From Bacteroidales bacterium (GTDB lineage: Bacteria > Bacteroidota > Bacteroidia > Bacteroidales > P3): DNA of 27,284 bases. Under the pieces are notes generated by a model, which was not told the origin of the DNA, made no database searches, and saw only the letters and a list, made by a program, of their open reading frames with translations. Made by a program: the position numbers and the translations under genes. Each line of letters begins with the position of its first letter. Within the stretch, counting starts at the first letter, position 1. The stretch is taken from positions 1 to 27,284 of the forward strand of contig JABUUQ010000001.1 of NCBI GenBank assembly GCA_021443125.1. Direction: 5' to 3'. Shown here piece by piece: positions 1-7,110 of the stretch.

Positions 1-341
1 TCTTCTTTTTCTTTTACATATTTTCTATATAGAGATTTAAAAAGATAGCCTTTATCTGTGGGATATCCTAATTCTTTATAAAATTTTTTTAAATTTGCTA
101 TAGCTTTTACACAAGTATTATTAAGTTGGATCTCTCTTGTCTTTCCTGTTTTCTGTTCTCTAAGAATTATTTTATTATCTTTAGTTATGTGTTCAAATTT
201 TAATTTTTGTAAATCTGAAATTCTTAAAGCTACATTCACACCAAAATTGATTAGTTCTAATATTACAGGCTTATTTTTATATTTTAATACTTCTCTTATT
301 CTTTTTAGATCATCTTCTTTTATATATTTCACACTTTCCAT
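1..341 (-). CDS. Tyrosine recombinase (XerC/D or phage-integrase type), partial, cut by window edge
   Basis: Translation from the ATG at 341 stays open to the window edge (113 codons). It reads like the catalytic domain of a tyrosine recombinase. VNVALRISDLQKLKF carries the first catalytic Arg in its usual LRISDL-type context, and EQKTGKTREIQL carries the beta-hairpin Lys. The distal His/Arg/Tyr motifs lie outside the window. There is almost no N-terminal SAM-like core-binding domain before the first Arg, so this is a short integrase or begins at an internal start. An AGGAG lies four bases upstream of the ATG. On a plasmid such enzymes usually resolve multimers or move a cassette. Family confident; role inferred. 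Confidence 0.85.
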   Translation of the reverse strand, partial: MESVKYIKEDDLKRIREVLKYKNKPVILELINFGVNVALRISDLQKLKFEHITKDNKIILREQKTGKTREIQLNNTCVKAIANLKKFYKELGYPTDKGYLFKSLYRKYVKEKE

Positions 342-558
342 AATTCTCCTTTAAATTCTAGGTATACTATAAGTCGTCTTTTCTTTTATAAAGCCTTTAA
401 AATCAATTTTACAAAGGCATTTTTGAATTGAAAATAATTAAAATATTTCATCATAAAAAAGTTGATTTTTTCTGAAATAAAAAAACTTATTTCCTAGAAA
501 CCATAATGAAATAAAAATTCAAAAATTCTTTATCTATAGCTAAAAAAGAAAAATATAA

Positions 559-600
559 ATACTTGTCATATTTATGATATCATAATATTTATGGCAAGTA
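559..600. repeat. Inverted repeat A, TACTTGTCAT / ATGGCAAGTA
   Basis: Ten-base arms with one mismatch (G-U when folded) flank a centre that contains the perfect 12-bp palindrome TATGATATCATA. The arm is the same as in the repeat at 653-685. Its closeness to a tyrosine recombinase gene makes a recombination site possible, but a leftward terminator-like fold is an alternative. Confidence 0.5.
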
Positions 601-645
601 AAGAAATTCAGGAAAGAGAAAATAAAATTTAAGTATTAATTTTAC

Positions 646-685
646 TCAAAAAAATACTTGTCACTTCGTTGTTATGACAAGTATT
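646..685 (-). terminator. Second leftward terminator / inverted repeat B
   Basis: Perfect 11-bp arms AATACTTGTCA (653-663) and TGACAAGTATT (675-685) are separated by 11 bases. Read leftward, the stem runs directly into a T tract, the form of a Rho-independent terminator. It lies just past the terminator at 692-720, so the two would act in tandem. The arm sequence recurs in inverted repeat A. Confidence 0.6.
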
Positions 686-691
686 GAAATA

Positions 692-720
692 TAAAAAAAA
701 ACTAGTAAGATACTAGTTTT
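692..720 (-). terminator. Rho-independent terminator of the small RNA
   Basis: Perfect 10-bp stem AAAACTAGTA (698-707) / TACTAGTTTT (711-720) with a 3-base loop. Read leftward it is followed by a run of T. It ends the transcript expected from the promoter at 838-867. Confidence 0.8.
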
Positions 721-831
721 TCTCATTTAATTATTTTTAGTAGTGACAGGGCGACGTTCCTGTATCTCCTAACTTGGGCGATAGCTGCCTTTTCTATCCT
801 CAATACTAAAAATTTCTATGTTTCTGTTCTT
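692..831 (-). ncRNA. Candidate structured small RNA of about 140 nt downstream of the nuclease gene
   Basis: The sequence shows a consensus leftward promoter, no reading frame, and a strong terminator about 140 nt later. The body folds as a closed domain. A perfect 9-bp basal stem pairs 804-812 with 734-742 and encloses two hairpins: GATAG/CTATC (794-798 with 780-784) and ACAGG/CCTGT (759-763 with 746-750). UCGCCC occurs twice in the RNA. The body is clearly more GC-rich than its surroundings. I do not recognise an Rfam family. An antitoxin-like or regulatory RNA for the adjacent nuclease gene is inference. Ends are estimated from the promoter and terminator. Confidence 0.65.
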
Positions 832-837
832 ATAATT

Positions 838-867
838 ATTATATATTACTTTGACATAAGTTGTCAA
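838..867 (-). promoter_or_regulatory. Sigma70-type promoter for the small RNA
   Basis: Read leftward: -35 TTGACA (867-862), 18-base spacer, -10 TATAAT (843-838), both perfect consensus. The -35 box abuts the stop codon of the upstream nuclease gene. TTGACA/TGTCAA also forms a small dyad (851-867). Transcription should start near 831. Confidence 0.8.
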
Positions 868-1233
868 CTACAAATTTTTTACACACACATAATATTTATT
901 TAAAAGCTGAAATTCAAACTTTTTATCATTTAATTTGTACAGTGTTCTTGCAAATAAAGTTCCATTTTTTGACATTCTAACAGCAACTTTTATATAACAT
1001 TTTTTTTCTTCTGAATAAAATTCTTTTATTAATTCTAGAGAGCCATCCTTTAAATTTTCTCCTACATAATCTGGGGAGCCAATGATAGCACCTATATGTT
1101 CATAATATATTTCATATTCATCTGGATGACTATTTTTCATATGTTCAATATTTTGTTCTCCTATATATACCATACAATTAGTTAGATTAAACGTTTTGAC
1201 AATTTTTTCCTTTAAAACTCCCACCATTTCCAT
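868..1233 (-). CDS. PBECR3-like small nuclease (Barnase/EndoU/ColicinE5/RelE-like fold)
   Basis: A 121-aa protein. Residues about 23-100 follow the pattern I associate with the PBECR3-type family of predicted RNases (phage-Barnase-EndoU-ColicinE5/D-RelE like). The pattern is YIGEQNIEHMKNSHP, then a PDYVGENLKDGSLELIKEF block, a strand with conserved KVAVR, and GTLFARTLYKL. Conserved His, Asp, Glu and Arg candidates are present. Such domains act as RNA-cleaving toxins or effectors; activity here is inferred. The ribosome site is weak (AAGGT about 10 bases upstream), and a second Met lies two codons in. The HTH gene at 1352-1678 is just upstream and a small-RNA promoter begins at its stop codon, so a toxin-antitoxin-like arrangement is possible. 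Confidence 0.65.
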   Translation of the reverse strand: MEMVGVLKEKIVKTFNLTNCMVYIGEQNIEHMKNSHPDEYEIYYEHIGAIIGSPDYVGENLKDGSLELIKEFYSEEKKCYIKVAVRMSKNGTLFARTLYKLNDKKFEFQLLNKYYVCVKNL

Positions 1234-1263
1234 GTTTATACTACCTTCTTTATATTTTTTGTT

Positions 1264-1305
1264 TTAGTGGAAGTTTTACTAAAGTCTTGTGTTAGTTATT
1301 CCACT
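1264..1305. promoter_or_regulatory. Inverted repeat between HTH gene and nuclease gene
   Basis: AGTGGAA (1266-1272) and TTCCACT (1299-1305) are perfect inverted arms, with an overlapping TTAGT/ACTAA dyad (1264-1282). It could be an operator or a leader hairpin controlling the nuclease. No clear promoter was found here, so the nuclease may be co-transcribed with the upstream HTH gene. Confidence 0.35.
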
Positions 1306-1351
1306 GTTTAAAATAATAATTTTTTCATTACAATAATGTTCTCCTTGAAGA

Positions 1352-1678
1352 CTATTTTACTATTTCAGCCTCTTCTATTTCAAAAGTTTTATCTTCTATT
1401 TCAGCTTTTTTTTGAGTAAAAGTACCTGTTTTTGAAAACATAGTAAACTGCATTAATTCAAGCTCTTTGTGAATATTATCTCTTTGTATTTTTACATAGT
1501 CTAGTTCTCTATCTTTTTCAGCCAAAGCATTTTTAAGTTCTTCAATTTCTTGATCTTTTTTTACATCAGAAATTATATTAGATACATAGCTTTGAGATTT
1601 TTTTACTTTTTCTGCGATTTCTTTTTGAGTAAATAATCCACTTTCATATGCTTTAGCTATACTTGTTTTATCACTCAT
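1352..1678 (-). CDS. Small helix-turn-helix / coiled-coil protein
   Basis: 108 aa from the ATG at 1678, preferred over the GTG at 1687 because AGAGGTG lies six bases before it. Residues about 5-40 read as a helix-turn-helix: AKAYESGLFTQKEIAEKV followed by a recognition-like helix KSQSYVSNIISDV. This is the type found in ParB-like and sigma-like HTHs. Residues about 44-78 are charged and heptad-like, a probable coiled coil for dimerisation. The acidic C-terminus has no recognised domain. It has a strong promoter of its own and precedes the PBECR-like nuclease in the same direction. It could be an antitoxin or autoregulator, or a plasmid DNA-binding accessory protein. Function unproven. Confidence 0.7.
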   Translation of the reverse strand: MSDKTSIAKAYESGLFTQKEIAEKVKKSQSYVSNIISDVKKDQEIEELKNALAEKDRELDYVKIQRDNIHKELELMQFTMFSKTGTFTQKKAEIEDKTFEIEEAEIVK

Positions 1679-1713
1679 CTTAGACACCTCTTTTTATATA
1701 TTTTTATAATAAA

Positions 1714-1742
1714 ATACTATCATATTTTTTTCAAAATGTCAA
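1714..1742 (-). promoter_or_regulatory. Sigma70-type promoter for the HTH gene
   Basis: Read leftward: -35 TTGACA (1742-1737), 17-base spacer, -10 TAGTAT (1719-1714), then a short leader with AGAGGTG before the ATG at 1678. Confidence 0.75.
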
Positions 1743-1951
1743 TCGATAATATCTCTATATATTACTTTGTAATAAAACAAAATATTATTATGTTTCAAAA
1801 TACCTGTAAAATAAAGGAAAATAGGTGTTATAATTAATATTTTTTTTAAAGAAATATTCCAATTTATTATTTAGTAAATAGTATTATGGGAGTGAGTTAT
1901 TTTTTAATATATAAATTATCGGATGATATAATTTTAATTTTTAAAACAAAT
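1743..1951. other. AT-rich intergenic stretch, no gene seen
   Basis: With the promoter at 1714-1742 and the terminator at 1952-1981 this forms a gap of about 315 bases. An open frame from 1886 rightward (46 codons) lacks a ribosome site and runs into the opposing gene, so it is not called. Nothing else is supported. Confidence 0.5.
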
Positions 1952-1981
1952 AAAAAAGGAATAAAATATATTCTATTCCTT
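1952..1981 (-). terminator. Terminator after the 125-aa gene
   Basis: AAGGAATA (1957-1964) and TATTCCTT (1974-1981) form an 8-bp stem. Read leftward, a T-rich tail follows it. It lies 13 bases past the stop of the gene ending at 1994. Confidence 0.7.
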
Positions 1982-1993
1982 CATATGTTGAAA

Positions 1994-2371
1994 TTATTTG
2001 ATTTTAGTTATTGCTTTTTTTTCTAGTTCTTTTATTTCTTCTACTCCTTTTTTTATTATAGGATAAAAAGTCAATCTCTTATTTTCTTTTATCTCTAAAT
2101 ATCCTATATGTTGAATATTTTCTTCTGGATAAATAACAAGACAATCTGTAGCATAATCTGAAGGTGTCTTGAATAAATAAGTAAGAACTGATAAAGTATC
2201 ATCATTTAAAAGTAAATCTACTTCTATTTTATCTTCATTCTTTCTTTTTAATAAATTTTTTAAAATTCCTTTTTCTTTTACTGGTAAAACAAATTTATAT
2301 ATTCCATAAGGATAAAGTGGATTATCAATTCCGTCAAAATCGTGATGTTCCCATAATATAGTTATTTTCAT
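1994..2371 (-). CDS. Hypothetical protein, 125 aa
   Basis: I do not recognise a family. The protein is soluble-looking, without signal peptide or membrane segment. It starts MKITILWEHHDFDGIDNP, with His-His-Asp-Phe-Asp near the N-terminus, has beta-strand-like stretches (residues about 50-110), and ends in a Lys-rich tail. The ATG has a GGGAGAG-type ribosome site. It lies 48 bases downstream of the 95-aa gene and ends at a clear terminator, so the two may form one short transcription unit. Gene reality is good from length, ribosome site and terminator; function unknown. Confidence 0.6.
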   Translation of the reverse strand: MKITILWEHHDFDGIDNPLYPYGIYKFVLPVKEKGILKNLLKRKNEDKIEVDLLLNDDTLSVLTYLFKTPSDYATDCLVIYPEENIQHIGYLEIKENKRLTFYPIIKKGVEEIKELEKKAITKIK

Positions 2372-2419
2372 TTCTATCTCTCCCTCTTCTTTATTTAGGA
2401 CTTGCTTACTATAGCTATT

Positions 2420-2707
2420 CTATTTTAATTTTTCTTTTGCTGTATTTAAATAATCAATAAATCCTTTCAAAAGCCCCTGATGAGTCCTCATATAAGATGA
2501 TGATTCAATATTTTTAATTTGATCATTAATATTCTTATAAGTTTTAGTTCTATCATATGTATCCCCTTCTAAAATTATATCTCCGCTATCCATTAAATAT
2601 ATTTTATCTACAAAAGATAAAATATATTTAATATAACCCCTTATATCCCCATCATTAACAATAAATTCCTTATTAGCTATTAAAATTTTTTCGACTTTTC
2701 CTAGCAT
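2420..2707 (-). CDS. Hypothetical protein, 95 aa
   Basis: No family recognised. The product is small and soluble, with short beta-like stretches (EKILIANKEFIVNDGD, YLMDSGDIILEGDTY) and a helical, charged C-terminal third. GGAAGG sits five bases before the ATG. A tandem TGTAWTACA element (2727-2747) lies about 20 bases upstream, tying it to the set of genes carrying this element (rep, HU and small membrane proteins). Regulation by the same factor is likely; role unknown. Confidence 0.6.
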   Translation of the reverse strand: MLGKVEKILIANKEFIVNDGDIRGYIKYILSFVDKIYLMDSGDIILEGDTYDRTKTYKNINDQIKNIESSSYMRTHQGLLKGFIDYLNTAKEKLK

Positions 2708-2726
2708 ATTAACCTTCCTTATTTTT

Positions 2727-2747
2727 TGTATTACAACCTGTAATACA
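2727..2747. promoter_or_regulatory. Tandem TGTAWTACA operator-like element, copy 1
   Basis: TGTATTACA-ACC-TGTAATACA. Each 9-mer is itself palindromic (TGTA-W-TACA), and together they form a perfect dyad. It lies just upstream of the ribosome site of the leftward 95-aa gene. One of seven copies in the window. Confidence 0.8.
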
Positions 2748-2752
2748 ATTTA

Positions 2753-2971
2753 CTATTCCTTTATCTTTCTAGGACGCCCTGTTGTTTTTAAACCTCGTTC
2801 ATCTTTTAGTAGCTCTTCTACTCCACCACTTTTATATTTTCTTTCCCAAAGCCTTATAGCACCTCTCGAAGCAATATTGAGTTTCTCCATAACTTCTGGA
2901 TATGACAATCCCGCTTCTCTTAATTTAACAGCTTCTACTTTTATTTTGTCATCATATCTTCCAACACTCAT
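2753..2971 (-). CDS. Lone IS3/IS150 OrfA-type helix-turn-helix protein
   Basis: 72 aa from the ATG at 2971, chosen over an ATG five codons upstream because GGGG precedes it at usable distance. RYDDKIKVEAVKLREAGLSYPEVMEKLNIASRGAIRLWERKYKSGG matches the N-terminal HTH of IS3-family OrfA proteins, ending in a GRPRK-like motif. The leucine-zipper half and any OrfB transposase are absent, and no IS ends are visible. It is either a transposase remnant or a domesticated DNA-binding protein. The intact frame, ribosome site and start near an upstream terminator favour a working small regulator, but that is inference. Confidence 0.6.
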   Translation of the reverse strand: MSVGRYDDKIKVEAVKLREAGLSYPEVMEKLNIASRGAIRLWERKYKSGGVEELLKDERGLKTTGRPRKIKE

Positions 2972-2993
2972 TTTATAACCCCACATTATTATT

Positions 2994-3030
2994 AAAAAAA
3001 GCTACCTTATACTTTAAGGTAACTTTCTTT
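2994..3030 (-). terminator. Terminator after ardC
   Basis: Read leftward, AAGTTACCTT and AAGGTAGCTT form a 10-bp stem with one G-U pair and are followed by seven T. It lies about 28 bases past the ardC stop and probably marks the end of the long leftward transfer region. Confidence 0.8.
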
Positions 3031-3057
3031 AAATTATAGTCCAAGCTCTTTTAATTG

Positions 3058-4083
3058 TCAATCATCGTTCATTTCTAATTCTTTTTCTTGTTCTTTTTCT
3101 TTCTTCAAGGCTAGTATATCTACTACTTGTATTTGTGGCTCTTTTTCTTTTATGCTTTTTTCCAGTTCAACTGTTTGTTCTATCCCTTTATATTCTTTTA
3201 CAATAAAATTTGCAATATCTTCTGCGTCTGATGAAGCTCTATATATTTCATTTGGATCTTTATCAAGTATAGAGATCCAAGACCTTATATATTCTTGATT
3301 ATTTTCAAATTGTCTATCTGTTACTGGCAAATTTAACTGATTTTGTAAAAACATTGAGGAAATTTCAGCCCTTAATTCTTCCCTTGCATAATTTGGCGAT
3401 CCAAATTCTCCTGTAAGATCTCTATCTAATCTTTCTTTGTGTCCTGTACTGTGAGCCATTTCATGAAGTAAGGTTGAAGCCAATGCAAGATCATTTGTAA
3501 ATAAATCCTGATTAGGTAAGAGAATAACATCTTTACTAGGAATATAACAAGCTCTATCCTGATTTGCATATTCAATCAAGCATTTTGAACTTTTCTCTAA
3601 ATTTCTTATCACTTCCTGAATTTTTTCATCTTTTATTCTTTCAGGTATTTCAAAGGCTGGAGCTCCTTCAACTTCTGTAAAATTAAATACTTTAAAATAA
3701 CTAACACTTGGAGATCTTAAAGGTACATTTTTTTTCTCTATTTCCCCAGTTTCTGCGTTTATTTCTTCTATAGTCTTTGAGAATCTCCAATGTTCGCATA
3801 CAACGCCTTTAGCACCTTTATTTAATTTATATCCCTTATCTGCTATCTGCTTAAATGTAGCCCACCTAGGATCTTTATAATCATTTAGTAAAGCAATTGT
3901 TCCAAGTTTTAATTTATTTCCTCCATGATACTCTGTTCCATTTATTCCATTGTGAGGGGTACAAAGTGAACTCCATTCTTTAAACCACTCAATACCCTTT
4001 TTATCCAAGTTTTCTATTATAATTTCAACAAGTTTTCTCCGTTCTTCCTGAATAATATCAAAAGCTGTCTTTTTTTCACTCAT
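3058..4083 (-). CDS. ardC: ArdC-like antirestriction protein (ssDNA-binding domain plus zincin peptidase)
   Basis: 341 aa. Residues about 5-140 fit the ArdC N-terminal ssDNA-binding domain (WRFSKT and the YFKVFNFTEVEG block are typical). Residues about 150-290 form the zincin-like metallopeptidase domain, with HEMAHSTGH (HExxH at 207-211) and a downstream Glu in REELRAE (about 235-240) as a third zinc ligand candidate. ArdC-type proteins travel with conjugative plasmids and protect incoming DNA from restriction. The charged C-terminal tail (from about 300) is extra. Its ATG overlaps the stop of the upstream small membrane protein gene by one base (TAATG), indicating coupled translation. Confidence 0.92.
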   Translation of the reverse strand: MSEKKTAFDIIQEERRKLVEIIIENLDKKGIEWFKEWSSLCTPHNGINGTEYHGGNKLKLGTIALLNDYKDPRWATFKQIADKGYKLNKGAKGVVCEHWRFSKTIEEINAETGEIEKKNVPLRSPSVSYFKVFNFTEVEGAPAFEIPERIKDEKIQEVIRNLEKSSKCLIEYANQDRACYIPSKDVILLPNQDLFTNDLALASTLLHEMAHSTGHKERLDRDLTGEFGSPNYAREELRAEISSMFLQNQLNLPVTDRQFENNQEYIRSWISILDKDPNEIYRASSDAEDIANFIVKEYKGIEQTVELEKSIKEKEPQIQVVDILALKKEKEQEKELEMNDD

Positions 4084-4358
4084 TAGTTATCGTCTCCTTT
4101 AAACTCATGAGTTCCCTCAATATCATCATCATATCCATTCTCTTCAAAAGCCCCATATTTCTTCTTAATATCTTCAATAGTATCTTTTTCTTCTGTCTTT
4201 TTCTCTATAATATCTAGATTTTCAAATTTTTTTTCCTTGCCTCCCTGGATCGATTTTTTTTCTTCCTCTTTTGCTTCTTTATATTTTATTATATTCATAC
4301 CTATAAATACTAATATACAAAGAATTAAACCTACAATTACTAAATTTGTTAATAACAT
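4083..4358 (-). CDS. Small single-pass membrane protein, 91 aa
   Basis: One hydrophobic helix at residues about 3-24 (LTNLVIVGLILCILVFIGMNI) is followed by a highly charged cytoplasmic-type tail rich in Lys and Glu, turning acidic at the C-terminus. No family recognised. It sits between the 181-aa gene and ardC with a one-base stop/start overlap to ardC and a GGAGG-type ribosome site, so it belongs to the transfer-region operon. A membrane tether for a transfer function is possible but not shown. Confidence 0.65.
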   Translation of the reverse strand: MLLTNLVIVGLILCILVFIGMNIIKYKEAKEEEKKSIQGGKEKKFENLDIIEKKTEEKDTIEDIKKKYGAFEENGYDDDIEGTHEFKGDDN

Positions 4359-4370
4359 TTTTGCCTCCTT

Positions 4371-4916
4371 TTATAACTCCATATTAATTATCAATTTTTC
4401 AATATCTATTTTTTTCATGACCTTTCTATCTTCAAATATCATTTTCTGCTCTTTATTTATAGCTCTTACCATAAAGCCAAACTCATTAAATTCTAATTCT
4501 AAAAGGATTTTTTTATTCTTATCTAAAAACTTTATAGATCTAGGAAAATTATCTTCTTGAAGTTTATTAATATTTCTTATCTTTCTATCCATAACTAATT
4601 CTACATATGAATACTTTTCCTCAATTTTAAAATCTTCTCTTTTCATTGGATCTATTATCCAATCTTCAATAAAGATTGAAGGATCTCCTATCCAACCACA
4701 AAACCAACCGCTTCTTAATTCTTTTACTTTTTCATCTTTAGAAATATATACTCTATGCTGACGATGTCTATTATTAACATGGAGAATATAATTCTTATCA
4801 AAAATAATATTTTTTTCATAGATAAAAAATCGTTCATATTCTTCTGGACTTAATAAGATTTCTTTTCTTCCAAAGGTATTTTTTAATAAAATACTTATAA
4901 ACTTAGGTACTTTCAA
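4371..4916 (-). CDS. Hypothetical protein, 181 aa, TTG start
   Basis: No family recognised. The frame begins at a TTG with a near-perfect AGGGAGG ribosome site five bases upstream; the first ATG comes far into the frame, so the TTG start is preferred. The protein is soluble-looking, with aromatic-rich segments (HRQHRVYISKDEKV, SGWFCGWIGDPSIFIEDWIIDP) and beta-strand-like C-terminal repeats. It lies between the topoisomerase terminator-like repeat and the small membrane protein, same direction. Confidence 0.55.
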   Translation of the reverse strand: MKVPKFISILLKNTFGRKEILLSPEEYERFFIYEKNIIFDKNYILHVNNRHRQHRVYISKDEKVKELRSGWFCGWIGDPSIFIEDWIIDPMKREDFKIEEKYSYVELVMDRKIRNINKLQEDNFPRSIKFLDKNKKILLELEFNEFGFMVRAINKEQKMIFEDRKVMKKIDIEKLIINMEL

Positions 4917-4948
4917 TTTAACCTCCCTAAATAACTAAATATAGTATT

Positions 4949-4986
4949 AAAATCTTGTGGCCAATTAGAAATTAGCACAAGATTTT
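4949..4986 (-). terminator. Inverted repeat / probable terminator after topB
   Basis: Perfect 11-bp arms AAAATCTTGTG (4949-4959) and CACAAGATTTT (4976-4986) lie directly after the topoisomerase stop codon. Read leftward, the stem ends in TTTTAATAC, only a short T run, so termination may be partial and let the downstream genes be read. Confidence 0.55.
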
Positions 4987-4991
4987 GTGTT

Positions 4992-7097
4992 TTACTTTTT
5001 CTTTTTACCCTTTACAAATGAATCAAATCTTAAATTTGGATAATTATTTTCTACAACTAGCTTTAAATTAGCTTCATATTCATTTCCTGCTGTACTTTTC
5101 AATTTTGCTGGTATTGTTTTTCCTTCAAGAAGTTTTTTAACTTTAGAAACTGTCAATTTTACTTGATTTTCTTTGTTAAAATTCATTGTTTCCCAAAGTG
5201 TAAATTTACACCCCTCTTTATAGCCTGAACAAGAATAAGTTATTTTTCCCGTTTTAGTTTTCCCCTCATAAATGGGCTTTTTACAAATAGGACATTTTCC
5301 TATTTCTTCTTTTAAATCATTTTTTGCTATTTTTTCTATTTCTATCTCTGTTTTTATTATTTGTTCTAATTCTTTTTCTGCCATTTCTATAACTTCTTCT
5401 ATCTTTTTTTCACCTTTATAGACTTTTTTTAAAATTTTACTGAATTCTACTGTTTTTTCTTTATAAAGATTTATATTTAATTTATCAAGAACTTCTATTA
5501 GTTTTTCTCCCAAAGGCTCTAATGAAAGGTTAGAATTTTTTCTGGATATATAATTTATATCTATTGCATTTTCTATAATTCCCGTTCGAGTTGCATTTGT
5601 TCCAATCTCTATACCTTCAAATATTGCTTTGTATTCTTCATCTTCTGTAGTTTTTTCTGAACGAAACGGATTTTTTAAAAAGTTTCCCAGTTCATCTTCT
5701 GTAGCTTTTTTAGGAGCAGTTGTTTTTTTCTTTACTGGCTTAAAATCTACCTCAAAATTTTCTCCTTCTTCTAATTTAGGTAAATTATTTTCAATTTTTT
5801 GAGGCTCATATTTTAAAAATCCCTCTTGCTTTATACTTTCCCCTTTAAATTCAAATACTTCATCTGCTACTTTTAATGTTACAATAACCTGATCTATTAT
5901 TGTATCTTCTTTAAGAAAATTACTTATAAACCTATTAAAAACAGTTTTATATACTGTTTTTTCTGTTTCATCTGTAATATCTTTTTCTATATCTGGTATC
6001 TTGGTAGTTATCGTTATAGCACTATGACTTTCTATTTTAGAATCATTGAATATTTTTTTTGTATCTTTAAACTCAACATTAAAATCAGATAATTTACTTA
6101 AAATTTCTTTTACTTTATCTTTTTCAGCTTCCCCCATATATTCTGAATTAGTTCGAGGATATGTTAAATATCCTTTCAGATATAAAGATTGGATAGCTTT
6201 CATAGAAGTTGAAAAGTTGATTTTATAATTTTTTGATAAAAGCCCTTGTAAATTATCTAAAGAAAATAATTTACTAGGATATTTTCTTGTTTCTTTTTTT
6301 TCTATTTTAGTTACTATAGCTTTATTTTTATTTAGTTCTGTAGCAATTCTTTGTGCTTTTTCTTCTTCATTTTCATTAAATTTTTTATCTTTTATTGATA
6401 GTAATAAGTCTATATCCCCAACCTTTAAAGAACTTTCTAATTGATAATAAGTTTCTGGCTTAAAATTTTTGATTAACATTTCTCTATCATAAACAAATTT
6501 TACAACTGGTATTAAAACTCTACCAGCTCTTAAAAGTGTTCCCGCTTTTATTGTTAAATATCTTGTTATATTAATACCTAAAAGCCAATCAAGATAAGTT
6601 CTAGCCAAACACTCATCGTGCAGATTCTTGTATTTGCTATTATCAGGTAAATTATTTACCTGTTTTTTTATGGTTTCTTCTGTTTGTTCTGGCAACCACA
6701 GTCTTTTCACGGGCTTATTTGTTCCTATGTTAGCAATAATAAGATCTATTATTATTTGCCCCTCCCTCTCTGCGTCACCGCAGTTTACTATTTCTTTCAC
6801 ATCTTCTCTATTTACCAATTCCTTTAAAATCTTATATCTTCTTTTTATTTCATCATCATCTTTTAACCCAAATTTAAAATCTTGTGGAATGAAAGGAAGC
6901 TTGGTATCTTTCCAAGCCATCTTATCCACTCCTAAGTATTTTTCTACGTCGTAAAGCTCAAATAAATGCCCTTTTGCCCAAGAAACAATATATTTATCAT
7001 TCTCATAATATCCATTTTGCTTATTAAATGCTTTCAAGGCTTTAACTACTGCTATAGCTAAGCTTGATTTTTCAGCTATTATTAGTGTTTTTTCCAT
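4992..7097 (-). CDS. topB: DNA topoisomerase III (TopB/TraE-like, type IA)
   Basis: 701 aa, full length for plasmid type IA enzymes. An N-terminal Toprim domain has the catalytic Glu in IIAEKSS (E9) and the acidic pair in CGDAEREGQ (D108, E110). The active-site Tyr lies in YLTYPRTNSEYMGE (Y313). The C-terminal part holds a Cys-type zinc motif CPIC...C...C (about 617-650). Type IA topoisomerases relax or decatenate single-stranded regions, and plasmid copies (as in RP4) occur with conjugation genes. A strong AGGAGG precedes the ATG. It lies in the accessory part of the leftward transfer region, followed by a perfect inverted repeat. Confidence 0.95.
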   Translation of the reverse strand: MEKTLIIAEKSSLAIAVVKALKAFNKQNGYYENDKYIVSWAKGHLFELYDVEKYLGVDKMAWKDTKLPFIPQDFKFGLKDDDEIKRRYKILKELVNREDVKEIVNCGDAEREGQIIIDLIIANIGTNKPVKRLWLPEQTEETIKKQVNNLPDNSKYKNLHDECLARTYLDWLLGINITRYLTIKAGTLLRAGRVLIPVVKFVYDREMLIKNFKPETYYQLESSLKVGDIDLLLSIKDKKFNENEEEKAQRIATELNKNKAIVTKIEKKETRKYPSKLFSLDNLQGLLSKNYKINFSTSMKAIQSLYLKGYLTYPRTNSEYMGEAEKDKVKEILSKLSDFNVEFKDTKKIFNDSKIESHSAITITTKIPDIEKDITDETEKTVYKTVFNRFISNFLKEDTIIDQVIVTLKVADEVFEFKGESIKQEGFLKYEPQKIENNLPKLEEGENFEVDFKPVKKKTTAPKKATEDELGNFLKNPFRSEKTTEDEEYKAIFEGIEIGTNATRTGIIENAIDINYISRKNSNLSLEPLGEKLIEVLDKLNINLYKEKTVEFSKILKKVYKGEKKIEEVIEMAEKELEQIIKTEIEIEKIAKNDLKEEIGKCPICKKPIYEGKTKTGKITYSCSGYKEGCKFTLWETMNFNKENQVKLTVSKVKKLLEGKTIPAKLKSTAGNEYEANLKLVVENNYPNLRFDSFVKGKKKK

Positions 7098-7110
7098 TTT
7101 TCCTCCTAAA

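Larger units (their letters stand above)
342..690. other. AT-rich non-coding region with two related inverted repeats
   Basis: No plausible gene is seen. It holds a TAAAATCAATTTTA copy (398-411) inside a GCCTTT/AAAGGC dyad, and two inverted repeats sharing the arm ACTTGTCA (559-600 and 653-685). It lies upstream of the recombinase gene, where recombination sites or regulatory sites are plausible. No convincing promoter for the recombinase was found. Confidence 0.5.

Noticed and set aside
1316..1345. Mini-ORF MKKLLF between the HTH gene and the nuclease gene, with AAGGAG upstream
   Set aside because: Only six codons, with poor spacing from the ribosome site; chance is likely in AT-rich DNA.
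1886..2026. Rightward 46-codon frame starting MGVSYFLIYKL
   Set aside because: No ribosome site, crosses a leftward terminator and runs into the end of the 125-aa gene.
4237..4560. Rightward open frame of 107 codons
   Set aside because: It is antisense to two leftward genes with good ribosome sites; its Phe/Ile/Ser-rich content is the usual shadow of Lys/Glu-rich frames.
6046..6954. Rightward open frames opposite topB
   Set aside because: They are entirely within the well-supported topoisomerase gene and show no ribosome sites or domains.
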